Source: Agapetus fuscipes (Eukaryota > Arthropoda > Insecta > Trichoptera > Glossosomatidae). From it: a stretch of DNA of 64,000 bases. The notes beneath the pieces are model-generated. The model was not told the DNA's origin and searched no databases. It saw nothing but the letters and a program-made list of their open reading frames with translations. Made by a program: the position numbers and the translations under genes. The DNA lies in NCBI GenBank assembly GCA_951799405.1, contig OX637352.1, forward strand, positions 11,976,820-12,040,819. The letters are read 5' to 3'. This document shows positions 32,765 to 42,841 of this stretch, piece after piece. The stretch's first letter is position 1. Each line of letters opens with the position of its first letter.

Positions 32765-33740
32765 ATGGATAAGAACGCAGGAGGAGGGATAACTGAGCGA
32801 GGATGGGATTCCATCTTTGGTTATTTTGTCGCTGACTTAGTGATAAAGGTATGGATGACCAAGGCAGAATTCGAAGCCATAAAGTTCATCCCTGAGGATA
32901 TCTTTTCTGCCTTTTGTGAGCTCCTCATCTACGAAGGATTCAACCCTCTCATCGTAATAAAGAAGATGAGAGAAAGTTACGACCACTATATGAGCAATAA
33001 GGCAGATGAGACGGTCACTATGGAGTTTCTAAAAGATGGAGAGAAGAGGTCTGTCACATTAAACAACAAGAACAAGATGCTTTTGGATGTACAGTTAATG
33101 ATTTTCCTCTTCTCCACCAGAGGAAATGACTGGGATAAAATCATCAAGAAAAGCTCTAGCTCTACTGCAACAGTTATGGCATGGTTTAAGGAAAAATACG
33201 ATCTGGATGTTGTTAGGCATGCCCCTGGAACCAATCTTTCCGCCAGTGTGGTGACACTCCCGAGGATCTGCGCCTGTTTCCCTACAATAATCTGCTCCTT
33301 CTATTACAATGGCCAAGGGAAGCCTCTTGTAAGCTTCGAGGATATTGGGGTTCCTGTTGAATCAACCTTGTCTCTTGCCCTATTTTCTTCCTTCTTCCCA
33401 GCTGTCATGACAAGGGAATGGGTTAAGGCAGCTCCAGGAATCCACTTTGTCACATTTATGGTTCATCTTCTAACAGACGAGGTCCTGCACAGGAAGGACA
33501 AGAAATTCAGACTTAATGGACGGATTTAGCTATTTCGCAGCAACATATAACTCTGCAGCCACTCCAGCTCCAGCAAGATTGGCATGGTGTCGAAGCAAAA
33601 ACATGGCCAATTCAGTGGGTAATGGGTTCGCTCCAGACTTTATCAATGCAATTGAATTTTGCAAAGCTGCTCTTAAAGAGAAAAAGTCATCTGATCCACA
33701 ATATCAGATGGTTGTGAAGGAGCTCGAGTCTCTCCAGTAA
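32765..33740 (+). pseudogene. Endogenous viral element: nucleocapsid-like (bunyavirus / phenuivirid type), broken
   Basis: A frame of 254 codons runs from ATG 32765 to 33529 and continues in another frame at 33516-33740, so one frameshift near 33515 breaks it. It resembles the ORF at 54913-55797 along its whole length. The block TLPRICACFPTIICSFY and the overall size fit nucleocapsid proteins of the tenuivirus/phlebovirus group, which coat negative-strand RNA genomes. Differences from the second copy are mostly at third codon positions. The poly(A) run after it shows that the template was an mRNA. Family assignment is from pattern and is not certain. Confidence 0.6.
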
Positions 33741-33861
33741 ACTCAACAATTTTCCCGGCGTGACAATTTGAAATGATCAATGACATTCTAATGACAATAT
33801 TATGATATGTTAAACAAAAGAGTTGAACATAATCATAATGAAAAAAAAAAAAAAAAAAGAT

Positions 33862-34107
33862 TCCTTGACTTATAGGTTGGTATGAGGTTGACCACCCATA
33901 CTGTAAAAAATGGTTCACTTTGCCAATGTCACCCCTGTTTCAGGGAAGGTCGGCAAAAGTTGTGGGGCTTATGTTCATTTGAGGTTTGGATTTTATTTGT
34001 AAGTACACAATCAGCATTTGTAAGCGCGAACTACACGTGGTTGTTTGTGGGCATACATCTGAGAGCTTTGAGTGAATATATCCTTGCAACTTAGATTACA
34101 GATTATA
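33862..34107 (+). repeat. SINE-C, 3' half of the chimeric insertion
   Basis: Full-length plus-strand copy from TTCCTTGACTTATAGGTTGG to the tail CTTAGATTACAGATTATA. The A-run of the viral copy abuts its 5' end. Confidence 0.8.
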
Positions 34108-34680
34108 GACTGTGAGGCTATATATATTGGTGAGACAGGGAGATTGGTGCACACAATACTTAAAGAACATTCCAGAGGACTCAGAGGCTTATCTGCATAC
34201 TCTGAGATGGCAGACCACTGCATTGATAAAGACCGTACTTTTGATATTACCAATGTAGAGGTAATGCACTCTGAGTGTGAAGTGAGGAGACTGATGGCTC
34301 TGGAAGCGTTAGAAATATATAAAAATAGAAATGAAGACTCGGTGAATGTGCAGATTCCTTATGTTTCTCCAATTTTTCAATAAGTTGTTTGTTATTATTA
34401 TTATTAAATAACACATTTGATTTTATTTTATTAAAAATGTGAATTTCATTATACCTAACTATAATAATAATTTCATTATACCTAACTTTATAATAATAAA
34501 TGAATCCTATATTTTTGTTAAATTTTGTCTTTGAATTTTTGTTTTTGTTTTGAAAATAATTGTTTCGAAAATTATTTTTATAAAAATATTTGTAACCATT
34601 CTGCTCCTGAAGATGCCTCATTAGGCGAAAATGTTCGAGCACAAAAAAAGAAATAAATAAGTGAATTAAAACTATGTTTT
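34108..34680 (+). mobile_element. Penelope-like element, part 2 (GIY-YIG endonuclease and 3' end)
   Basis: The frame 34108-34383 reads DCEAIYIGETGR, then ILKEHSRGL, AYSEMADHC and LMALEALEIY, the GIY-YIG endonuclease of Penelope-like retroelements with Tyr, Gly and Arg of the core motif present. It ends with a stop at 34381. The 3' part has CTGAAGATGCCTCATTAGGC and CGAAAATGTTCGAGC, usual near Penelope ends. Confidence 0.8.
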
Positions 34681-34718
34681 AACCATTTGAATTTTTAAAT
34701 AATTACAATCATGATCAT

Positions 34719-35270
34719 TTGCAAAAATCAAATAATAATAATAATTTGCAGAGGATGAAAGAATTAGTTGATGAAATGGGAATGCCAGATAAAGAAAGTG
34801 CACGCTGCTACAGACTTGGTCAACCTTCCAATGGGAAGGATCGTCCTTTGAAAGTGTGTCTCAATGATGCGGAGTCCGCAAGAAAATTGTTATTCTCCCG
34901 ATCTCACCGGAGGACAATAAAAATAAAGCCAGACCTAGCTCCACACCAACGGAGGTTCCTGGAATCTAAGGGGAAGGAGCTGGAAGAGAGGAGGTCAGCG
35001 GGAGAGACCAATTTAATCGTGAGATTCAGGGATGGGGTACCATTTGTATTCAAGACTGCCACAGCTTCACCATCAAAAAACTGACTTTAAAAATTTACTA
35101 CCAAAATGTAAGGGGCTTAAATTCCAAGCCGAATTTGATCCGATCTAGTTCCGCATTGTTGAATTCGATATTTTTGCACTAACCGCGACATGGTTGACGC
35201 CTGACATAAATTCATCCGAGCTTGGCTTTAACAATTACAATACACATCATTTGGTATGGTATGGTAATGG
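34719..35270 (+). pseudogene. LINE ORF1 C-terminus and endonuclease start (Jockey/CR1-like)
   Basis: 34719-35084 encodes a basic ORF1-type C-terminal domain (CYRLGQPSNGKDRPLKVC; PDLAPHQRRFLESKGKELEE). It is followed without much gap by LKIYYQNVRGLNSKPNLIRS, the opening motif of the apurinic-type endonuclease of ORF2. A frameshift and stops follow and the rest is lost by 35270. Confidence 0.65.
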
Positions 35271-35389
35271 TAGATAACGTAGGAAACAAATAGAGCTTGA
35301 TTCATACATGCCAAATGTCAAAGATGATGAAAATTTTCGAGAGATAACCTCGAAAAGGCAATCGGTTACCTAGACTGTAACAGTCATAA

Positions 35390-36020
35390 GTCAAATAAAG
35401 TACCATACATTAATATCCACAGACAAAATCACCCAACTTTAAAACTCTTAATTAGTACATGTAGCAAACGTAAAGATAGTTGTGGAAAATAGAGTAGAAA
35501 AAATTTTCCCAATCTATTTTTCATGAACATGTTCTAAATGAACAAATAAAGTATAATTATATTAATGAATTAAATAAAGATGAACCGTTAAAATTTGTAT
35601 TGTTTAATTTCCATACATATTTTGATGGATTGATAGGCATAGACATATTACAACAACTGAATGCTCACATTGATTTAAAAACTAATACTATAAAAACCCT
35701 GTGTTGTTATAGCTTTGCTTTTCAAACCCAATGATAAGTCAAAATGTTATAAAATTCCTGGTAAGACTTCAAAAATGTGTAGACTACCAGTCGATTTAGA
35801 AGAAGGCGATATTTTATTGTCAAGTAACTATAAAATAGGAGATCTTAGTATTTGTAGCGGGATATTTAAAAGTAATGAATATTATAGCGAAATTAAAGTA
35901 ATACATGAAATGCAAGATTTGGTTATTGAGCAACCTCAAAAAGTAAAATTTTAGATAATAATTATTTAGAATTTCATAATTATAATTTCGTATATGATAA
36001 TGATGAGGTAAATATAAAAG
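35390..36020 (+). pseudogene. gypsy-type protease-to-RT linker with lost active site
   Basis: The frame has VPYINIHRQNHPTLKLLI and later GLIGIDILQQLNAHIDLK, the family's protease flanks. The catalytic Asp-Thr-Gly is now Ser-Thr-Cys, and stops break the frame. Next comes the linker at 35715-35954 (LPVDLEEGDILLSSNYKIGD). It continues, after the LTR element inserted at 36021, into an RT start at 38381. Confidence 0.7.
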
Positions 36021-36562
36021 TGTGGCAGCCTGATACAAATATCGGCGCCAACCTGAAGTTCCCTTTTCTACCACCAGGTGAAGAACAACCTGTGACGTGG
36101 AAGTAAACGCCACGTCACGAAGCAAGCATCTCCTTCTTCCTCTTCCCTTTCCTACTCGGACCGCCGACCTGAGTAGAAGTTCCGTCACGCCCTGACCAAC
36201 TGTCCATCTTGTCTTTTGTATTCCAATCTAACATTGTGTTGAGAATTCTCTATCCGTTCCAACACCTGTGTTACGCTTAATTGTTCACCCATTTATTCGT
36301 AGTGTTCCTAATATCAATTAATTAAATATTAATTAACTATTACACTGTGTAACTACTTCATAAATAAATGTCGATGTGTTTCGTGAACTGCATTCAAGTG
36401 TTTCCTTTCTACTAAATTTATAATCTTATCTTTCAGAACACGCTAGTCAATTTTAACTACTGACAGTGATAACAATCTGAAAGTGGTGACCTCGCTTTCG
36501 ATGGCTATGGGATCATCTCTCATAGCCATCCACCACTGTAAATGATCACCTCGTCATTTACA
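36021..36562 (+). mobile_element. LTR 1 of a nested LTR retrotransposon
   Basis: It starts TGTGGCAGCCTGATAC and ends ATTTACA; the spacer TCCGTTAAAG and primer-binding site TGGTGACCCCGACGTGG (36573) follow. It is nearly identical to the LTR at 37626-38170, so the insertion is recent. Confidence 0.9.
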
Positions 36563-37625
36563 TCCGTTAAAGTGGTGACCCCGACGTGGGCTAGGTTTAA
36601 AAGCTATTATTGTGTGCATAGTAGCACCTAGACAAAGTTTTATAATTTAATTTTTTTTTTTGGAAATATTTTGTCATAATATAAAGGCAAGATGGACGGT
36701 CAGGGCGTGGCAAGCAATGACTCACTCGTTATCGCTTGCAAGGTGGGGTACCCGCGCGTCTCTCGCAACCCGCGCGTCTCATTCCAACGGCGCTGAGCGA
36801 AACTTGACACCTCGGACCCGCGCGTCAAAATTCCCAGCCAGAGAAACATTCACGACATCAGACCCCGCACCCCGCCACACCACACAAATAAGTTACACAA
36901 CATACATCATCAACTAACATGCAAGAATGGACAACACCCAAATGAACCAAACCAGGCAATCTACACAACATCCGCAACAACCACTTTCCACCAACCAACC
37001 TGCATCTGGATGGCCCTGGAAAGTTAGTTAGCCAACATCGGAGGACAACTTATCTACTGAGCAAGACCTTCATCCCACAAACACCGACACACTTACTGCT
37101 GCAGTGCCAACTCATGTGCACGCCAGTACCACGTTCATCTCTCATCACCGATCCATAGTATCGGGTGCAGACCAATGAACTGTCTTCACACACCAATTGT
37201 CTCTGTTGCTGCCAGAGACAGTGCAACCAACAACCGACCACCCGAGGTCACGGTTGTTGATCAAAGGTCTTTCCCCTTCTCACATGAGATAGATTATCAT
37301 TGTGTCCTGACTCAAGAGAACATTAGCATCGTACATTCTTGTACTGAGAAATGTTGACTCAACCCTGATCAAGTTGGCAGTCAAATTTCATCCTCGTGCT
37401 GTGCGATCGCACTCTTGCATCAAACATTGTTGTGTTTACCTTTTTCACCTTACCAGGTTGCATACAACAAGATCCCGCAAGGCGACCTGTCACATGTTGC
37501 CAATAGTCATCAGGTGAAGGAGCTTGCACCATCGATCTCCAGTCCATCATTCCATGGCACCTAGTCCTGGATGAGGATTCGGAAACTTCTTCTGCATCGC
37601 GACTTCATTGCTGGCAAGGGGGTAC
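36563..37625 (+). pseudogene. Internal remnant between the two LTRs
   Basis: It opens with a Gag start at 36692 (MDGQGVASNDSLVIACKV), then stops accumulate. It ends in a purine tract (GGCAAGGGGG) directly before LTR 2. Only about 1.06 kb of internal DNA is left, so pol is deleted. Confidence 0.75.
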
Positions 37626-38170
37626 TGTGGCAGCCTGATACAAATATCGGCGCCAACCTGAAGTTCCCTTTTCTACCACCAGGTGAAGAACAACCTGTGA
37701 CGTGGAAGTAAACGCCACACCACGAAGCAAGCATCTCCTTCTTCCTCTTCCCTTTCCTACTCGGACCGCCGACCTGAGTAGACGTTTCGTCACGCCCTGA
37801 CCAACTGTCCATCTTGTCTTTTGTATTCCAATCTAACATTGTGTTGAGAATTCTCTATCCGTTCCAACACCTGTGTTACGCTTAATTGTTCACCCATTTA
37901 TTCGTAGTGTTCCAAATATCAATTAATCAAATATTAATTAACTATTACACTGTGTAACTACTTCATAAATAAATGTCGATGTGTTTCGTGAACTGCATTC
38001 AAGTGTTTCCTTTCTACTAAATTTATAATCTTATCTTTCAGAACACGCTAGTCAATTTTAACTACTAATGACAGTGATAACAATCTGAAAGTGGTGACCT
38101 CGCTTTCGATGGCTATGGGATCATCTCTCATAGCCATCCACCACTGTAAATGATCACCTCGTCATTTACA
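37626..38170 (+). mobile_element. LTR 2 of the nested LTR retrotransposon
   Basis: Same ends as LTR 1, with few substitutions and a short ATG insertion (CTACTAATGACAG against CTACTGACAG). Confidence 0.9.
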
Positions 38171-38380
38171 TCCGTTAAAGTGGTGACCCCGACGTGGGCT
38201 AGGTTTAAAAGCTATTATTGTGAGCATAGTAGCACCTAGACAAAGTTTGATAATTGAATTTTTTTTTTTGGAAATATTTTGTCATAATATAAAGGCAAGA
38301 TGGACGGTCAGGGCGTGGCAAGCGATGACTCACTCGTTATCGCTTGCAAGGTGGCGGACCCGCGCGTCCCTCGCAACCCG
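38171..38380 (+). mobile_element. Second internal 5' segment after LTR 2
   Basis: The primer site, leader and Gag start (ATG 38300, MDGQGVASDDSLVIACKV) appear again after LTR 2 and break off after CGCAACCCG. The order LTR-internal-LTR-internal points to recombination between two copies or a partial tandem. Confidence 0.8.
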
Positions 38381-38640
38381 TTAAAAAAGATTTAAAATAA
38401 TTCATTGGAAAAGATCATCCCAATATAGAATAGAAAAACAAAGTAATTAGTTTGTGCAAGAAATTTGAAGATATATTCTTTAGGGAGAGACAAAAATTAA
38501 CCTTTACTAATAAAATAAACATTCCATAAAACTGAAGATGATATTCCAATCTATACTAAAAATTGTAGATACCCAGAAGTACATAAAGAAGAAGGAAGAA
38601 AGCAAATAGCATCAATGCTAGAACACAATATTACACGACT
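38381..38640 (+). pseudogene. gypsy-type reverse transcriptase start (continuation of 35390-36020)
   Basis: The frame shows FTNKINIP, DDIPIYTKNCRYPEVHKEE and QIASMLEHNI, the N-terminal RT motif of 17.6/297-like elements, with stops. The sequence changes abruptly at 38641. Confidence 0.7.
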
Positions 38641-39352
38641 AAGGGCCCTACCTCACCGAGATGCCATGGCGACATCGCCGGCTACGTATCAAAACAATTT
38701 GTATTACAATGTATGACAGTTAACTCACTAGGCGACGGTTTGGCAACGTCGCCAATTTGAAAGCGTAGCCACGACTGCCGCCTCGCTGTGTGGAGTCTGA
38801 AGATCGTGGCGACTCAGCGACGTCGCCAGTAAAATGTACACGAGCAAGCTGTGTCTCACTGAGGGTCCAACCAGCCGCCAAGACGGACGCATAATAAGTT
38901 TCGACAATAGAGTATTACTATTACCCTATGGTTTCGATACAGAAAGATTCATAGTAGAAATTCTAAATCGACCATGTTTATGGGATTCCGCAATAAAAGA
39001 TTATTCCGATAGTGCCAGATTTACCAACTGCAGTAGCAGGAGATAAAAGAGGCTATCATGCCCAAACGATTGACAACCAAAAGTTTTTATTTTTCAGAGA
39101 TACTGTGTTTAGGTGTCATTGGAGATGTGGTAATGGCGACCGCTTCGCAGCAGGTCAACCCAAGCCCTATATTTCCAATTCTACCAGCACAAACAGCTGC
39201 CACCAAAAACTTGGCCGGTAACACCGAACCAATCGGCGTCAGGCGACAGGAAATCCAAATAAACCTCAATGGCTTAGGGATAACAAGCACCACGTTTCCA
39301 GGGCATGCATTGAATATGAATTATAAATGTTAATGTATCTATGCAACTTAGA
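38641..39352. other. MITE-like piece and a MADF-domain scrap
   Basis: 38641-38860 has GC-rich words (GGCGACATCGCCGG, GGCGACGTCGCC) and rough inverted ends (GGGCCCTACCTCACCGAG against CTCACTGAGGGTCC), MITE-like. 38925-39015 encodes RFIVEILNRPCLWDSAIKDY, the first helix of a MADF domain, found in host factors and in Harbinger companion proteins. A SINE-C tail ends at 39352. Confidence 0.45.
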
Positions 39353-39682
39353 TTATATGAGTCGCTGAGTTGCAAAGCCCGCTCTGACCGAAATTAAAAA
39401 AAAATCTATGAATGCCATATTATAGAGTATTATAAAATGTACATACATACTATTGGAGTATAGCAAAATCCGTCCCATTTCTTTATAAAATGATATCAAA
39501 ATATAGGGCGTCGATCAAAACCCCGCTCCATTCTAATATGGGAAAAAACAAAATCCTCTCTATTTGAAACTAGCCAATGAGAAAGCGCGCTTGACTAAAA
39601 TACAACATGGCCGTGATTCAGTTTGAATGTGACAAAACGGTTGGTGTAGGTCCGAATAAAATAGTTATTTTTGTGACTTAAA

Positions 39683-39783
39683 ATGGATAATTCCTTGGTG
39701 AATGTGCAAGAATCTCTTCCTGGATTGTCCAGGAAGCGCCTAAAGCAACCAGAAAATTGGAGTCGCAACAAGTGCAAAGAAAG
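39683..39783 (+). CDS. Exon 1 of a small spliced gene, family unrecognised
   Basis: ATG 39683 opens MDNSLVNVQESLPGLSRKRL followed by KQPENWSRNKCKE, and the donor AG|GTAAGT is strong. Proteins that begin with a basic 'RKRxxxPExWxRN' motif are common in insects and of unknown function. It joins in frame to 40163. Confidence 0.6.
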
Positions 39784-40162
39784 GTAAGTGAATTTTATCA
39801 TAAAATTCCCACGCGATGTCAGTTGCATGTTGCCGTCATATACAGAACTCATAGACGTAGCGTGGAGTGACCATTTTGTTGTTATTTTTTATCATGGTTT
39901 TTTTTCAAATAATTTAGCAATAATTACAAATATCTATTTAGGTACAAATATTGATTTAAAAAAATCTATGAGGAAATAGTTTTTATTATTTTATTTCGAT
40001 CATAAAGAGTTTTGTGATAACAGTAAATTATTATAAGTGCAAAAAATATGCACATACTCGTTCTTTTATGTCTTCAATGTATATAAACTGTGATTATAGT
40101 GTATACGAACATTGTTCTTACATTTGAGCTATAAACTTATACAATTTATTTCGTTTTTTCAG

Positions 40163-40287
40163 GTATTCTTCTACAAAGTTGCCGGAATATCCACAATGTG
40201 GACACGCAACCAAGAAACTGAAATGTGTGGAATGGAATGGGAATGACTTAAGGGCATTCCATTCAGCATTTTACAGTTCACATCTAA
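40163..40287 (+). CDS. Exon 2, first part, of the interrupted gene
   Basis: Acceptor GTTTTTTCAG. The frame reads YSSTKLPEYPQCGHATKKLK with paired Cys/His, then GNDLRAFHSAFYSSHL, where a PIF/Harbinger element (40288) cuts it. The frame resumes at 41602. Confidence 0.6.
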
Positions 40288-40517
40288 GGCGCCCCCTAGA
40301 CGATCAATTATATTGCGCAATATTGAAAATTGTGCAATATAATGAATCGTCTAGGGCTAATATTGAAGATTGCGCAATGATTGAACGAAAGTTTGAGCGA
40401 GTTTAATTTTTATTGCACCATATTTTTCCATTGCGTCGTGTAGGGTCAGTATTGCGCAATATTTTTTAGTCTGTTTTTTGTGGGCAAGGAGGACACACGC
40501 ATGCACGCTTCCCAAAA

Positions 40518-40727
40518 ATGGCACAAAAAGATAATACGAAAGTTAAGGAAAGAGAGTTTATCGTCGAATGTATCCAATTGTACAGAGAATTGTCGTCTTT
40601 GTGGAATGTCAAGAGCAACATGTCAAGAGCATGGAATCAACACAACAAATCTTTGCTAAGAGTGCTATTGCTGCCATTATCATGGAAGGACAATAAAATT
40701 AGGTCTTTTACATCGCAATTCGGTTAA
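40518..40727 (+). pseudogene. Harbinger MADF-domain protein fragment
   Basis: REFIVECIQLYRELSSLWNV is the MADF start; the domain then breaks off and the frame ends at 40727. Such proteins help Harbinger transposases bind the element ends and reach the nucleus. Confidence 0.6.
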
Positions 40728-40940
40728 AATAAATTCTCCAACAGTAACAATAACTCCATCTCCGACATATACCAGATCCACGCCAACTCCAACAAATTAC
40801 AACAGCACGCCATCGCCTCGCTATTCTAAACTTCCACCTGAGGAGCTGCCACATTACCAACAGAACATGTTCTACTCCCAACAGGATAATCAGCAGAACA
40901 TGGACAATTTTCAACAGGAAAATGATGTTAATGACATGTC

Positions 40941-41573
40941 TCAATATATAAAGTTTAATAAATAAATGTTTATTAAATAATAAATAAATGAAAACATGTC
41001 TTTATTTACCTTGATTAATTTCTTCAAAACATGTACTATGGCTTCGCAGGTTTCCATAATTATTAAGGAAAGACTTTGTGGGGAAATAGCACTATGAAAC
41101 TTTAAATCTTCTAGAGTATTCCCAGTAGCTAGATACCGTAATGTTATTGAAAGCCGTTGAGAAGGTGGTATTGCTTCCCTCATGTTTGTATTTTTTTTCT
41201 CAATCAATGGCGTGACCAATTCTAGTAGCATTTGAAACTGTTCCAAGTCCAGTCGTACAAAATTTTTAAAGTCTTTTTCCTCAGTTAACATCAAGTCTTT
41301 TAAGAGATTTTCGTGAGTGTATTTTGGCCTTTTCATGTACCAATCTTTCGACCAACGACGTGATCGTTTACGTTTACGCTTAGCCACAAGCAATAACACT
41401 ACAGCAGTTGCGGCTAAATCTTGTGTGGTCATGTTGCTCGGGATCAAACTATTCTCCGACTGAACCCAAAAACATTGCACAATTTGCACAGTTATTATTA
41501 TTGTGCAATATAATTGACCGATTGGATTCAAATCGCAATTCAATCTTATCGCACAATTAACTATATTGTACAA
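40941..41573 (-). pseudogene. PIF/Harbinger transposase, N-terminal part only
   Basis: The minus frame contains RLDLEQFQMLLELVTPLIEK, then REAIPPSQRLSITLRYLATG and CEAIVHVLKKL, the helix-turn-helix region of HARBI1-like transposases. The C-terminal nuclease domain (three acidic residues) is absent; the last 20 codons are unrelated AT-rich sequence. Confidence 0.8.
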
Positions 41574-41601
41574 TGTTATTGTAGGTCTAGGGGGCGCCTA
41601 A

Positions 41602-41651
41602 AACTAGAACAAGATGAGTTTCAAGTAAAGATTCCTTTAAGTAAAAACTAA
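41602..41651 (+). CDS. Exon 2, last part, of the interrupted gene
   Basis: Taking out the element and one TAA gives a continuous frame through SHLKLEQDEFQVKIPLSKN to a stop (TAA, 41649-41651). The interruption has thus truncated an otherwise open reading frame. Confidence 0.6.
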
Positions 41652-42300
41652 GTAAGTAATGATAATAAAGTTGATTTTGAAATAAAAGGTTGCATTTAAT
41701 TTCTACAAAGAGTCACTTCCTTGTGTTATGTCACAGCCATGGATTCATTTATTGTATGAAATGTCACTTCCATGGTAAATAAGTCACTGCCATGGAGGGT
41801 GATTTTTTTCAACTCCTTATATCTCCACAAATAGGGAGCTCCAAGCCCAGAGAATATTTTTCCAACGAAGAGAAAGGCCTCAACTAGTAGATCCCTAAAA
41901 AAAATTAATCAAAAAGATGTTTTCATAATTTTGAATTTTTTGTTGTTGTAAATAATGAGAATTACCCATATATGTCTTGGTCGCTATGTCTTATCATCTT
42001 GGAGGTTGTTAAACGTTTTTCGTGATTTGATGATAATTGGACGAATTCAAAATTTGAGTTACGTAATTCTGAATGGAGACACACATTCTCAAACTTATGT
42101 AAATTTTTTGATTTTAAGTTTTTTTCTTTCTTTCCATTTTTTTTGGGCGTCTCTATTTCCAGAGGCGTAACCATTTGTAAAATTTTCTCAAAAAAAATTT
42201 CAAGAGGTTCTCAACCTTTAAAAAAAAAAAATTTTTTTTTTACAATCCCATCTAGAGGATTCTTGGAAGACAGCTTCTTCTAGTTATTAGCCATTGTTGA
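41652..42300. other. AT-rich stretch with no recognised gene
   Basis: Short direct repeats such as GTCACTTCCATGG and GTCACTGCCATGG at 41712-41800 are the only visible order. ORFs on both strands here are short and mutually antisense. Confidence 0.5.
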
Positions 42301-42493
42301 CCAAGCTCACAAAATGGGAAGGGGATTGATAACTTTTATCAACAACAAGCCTCCAAAAGTTTTAAGGAGAGCCTTGTTGGTGCGAGGGGTCAAGCCCAAG
42401 AACAACCTTCAGCAATTGTAACAACAGGCAGTCGGATACAACAGACGTTGTGTCCCCAGAGTATCATCACTGAACGCTGAGGAGCAAAACCCA

Positions 42494-42841
42494 ATGGGCA
42501 CCCTGGCCGCAGTCCAACAACCAGAGAGGGAGAGGGAACCCCTAACAAACTTCATCGTGAAAGATGCACGTGACTGCAACCTGAACAACTGGCATCTTAA
42601 GTATGACGGGAAAACAGATGTCCGGGAGTTTGTCATTCGTGTTGAGGAGCTCATGTTGGCCCGGGACGTCGATGAGCCAACACTCCTGCGCGGCTTCGTT
42701 GACATTGTTGTGGGGAACACGTTATTGTGGTTCAGGACTTTGCCTGACAAGTCTTCTTGGAATGTTCTTCGCAGAGAGCTCATCAGGAAGTACGAGGGTC
42801 CACATGCACAGTATGCAACTAAATCCTTTAGATTACTTTAG
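42494..42841 (+). pseudogene. Retrotransposon Gag (capsid) fragment
   Basis: The frame holds WHLKYDGKTDVREFVIRVEE, LARDVDEPTLLRGF and LLWFRTLPDKSSWNVLRREL, the pattern of Ty3/gypsy-type capsid domains. It lacks the C-terminal capsid half and the zinc knuckle. Confidence 0.7.

Larger units (their letters stand above)
32487..34107 (+). mobile_element. Single insertion: viral-mRNA copy with poly(A) joined to a SINE-C
   Basis: The insertion is flanked by GACTGT at 32481-32486 and 34108-34113. Removing it with one copy of GACTGT leaves the Penelope frame unbroken through KCNDC/EAIYIGETGR. Its order is: about 280 bp leader, nucleocapsid-like frame, 3' untranslated part, an 18-A run (33841-33858), then SINE-C (33862-34107) with a GATTATA tail. 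This is what LINE-type target-primed reverse transcription would give if it started on the SINE tail and then jumped to the poly(A) end of a viral mRNA. Confidence 0.75.
40288..41598. mobile_element. PIF/Harbinger element with TAA target duplication, internally deleted
   Basis: The ends GGCGCCCCCTAGAC and (reversed) GGCGCCCCCTAGACC are flanked by TAA (40285-40287, 41599-41601), the trinucleotide target of this superfamily. It holds a MADF fragment on plus and a transposase N-terminus on minus, the usual two-gene layout, but the DDE domain is gone. Confidence 0.9.

Noticed and set aside
35820..36188. Minus-strand ORFs over the LTRs (also 37561-37839)
   Set aside because: They recur because the LTR is repeated; they show no domain and lie antisense to LTR signals.
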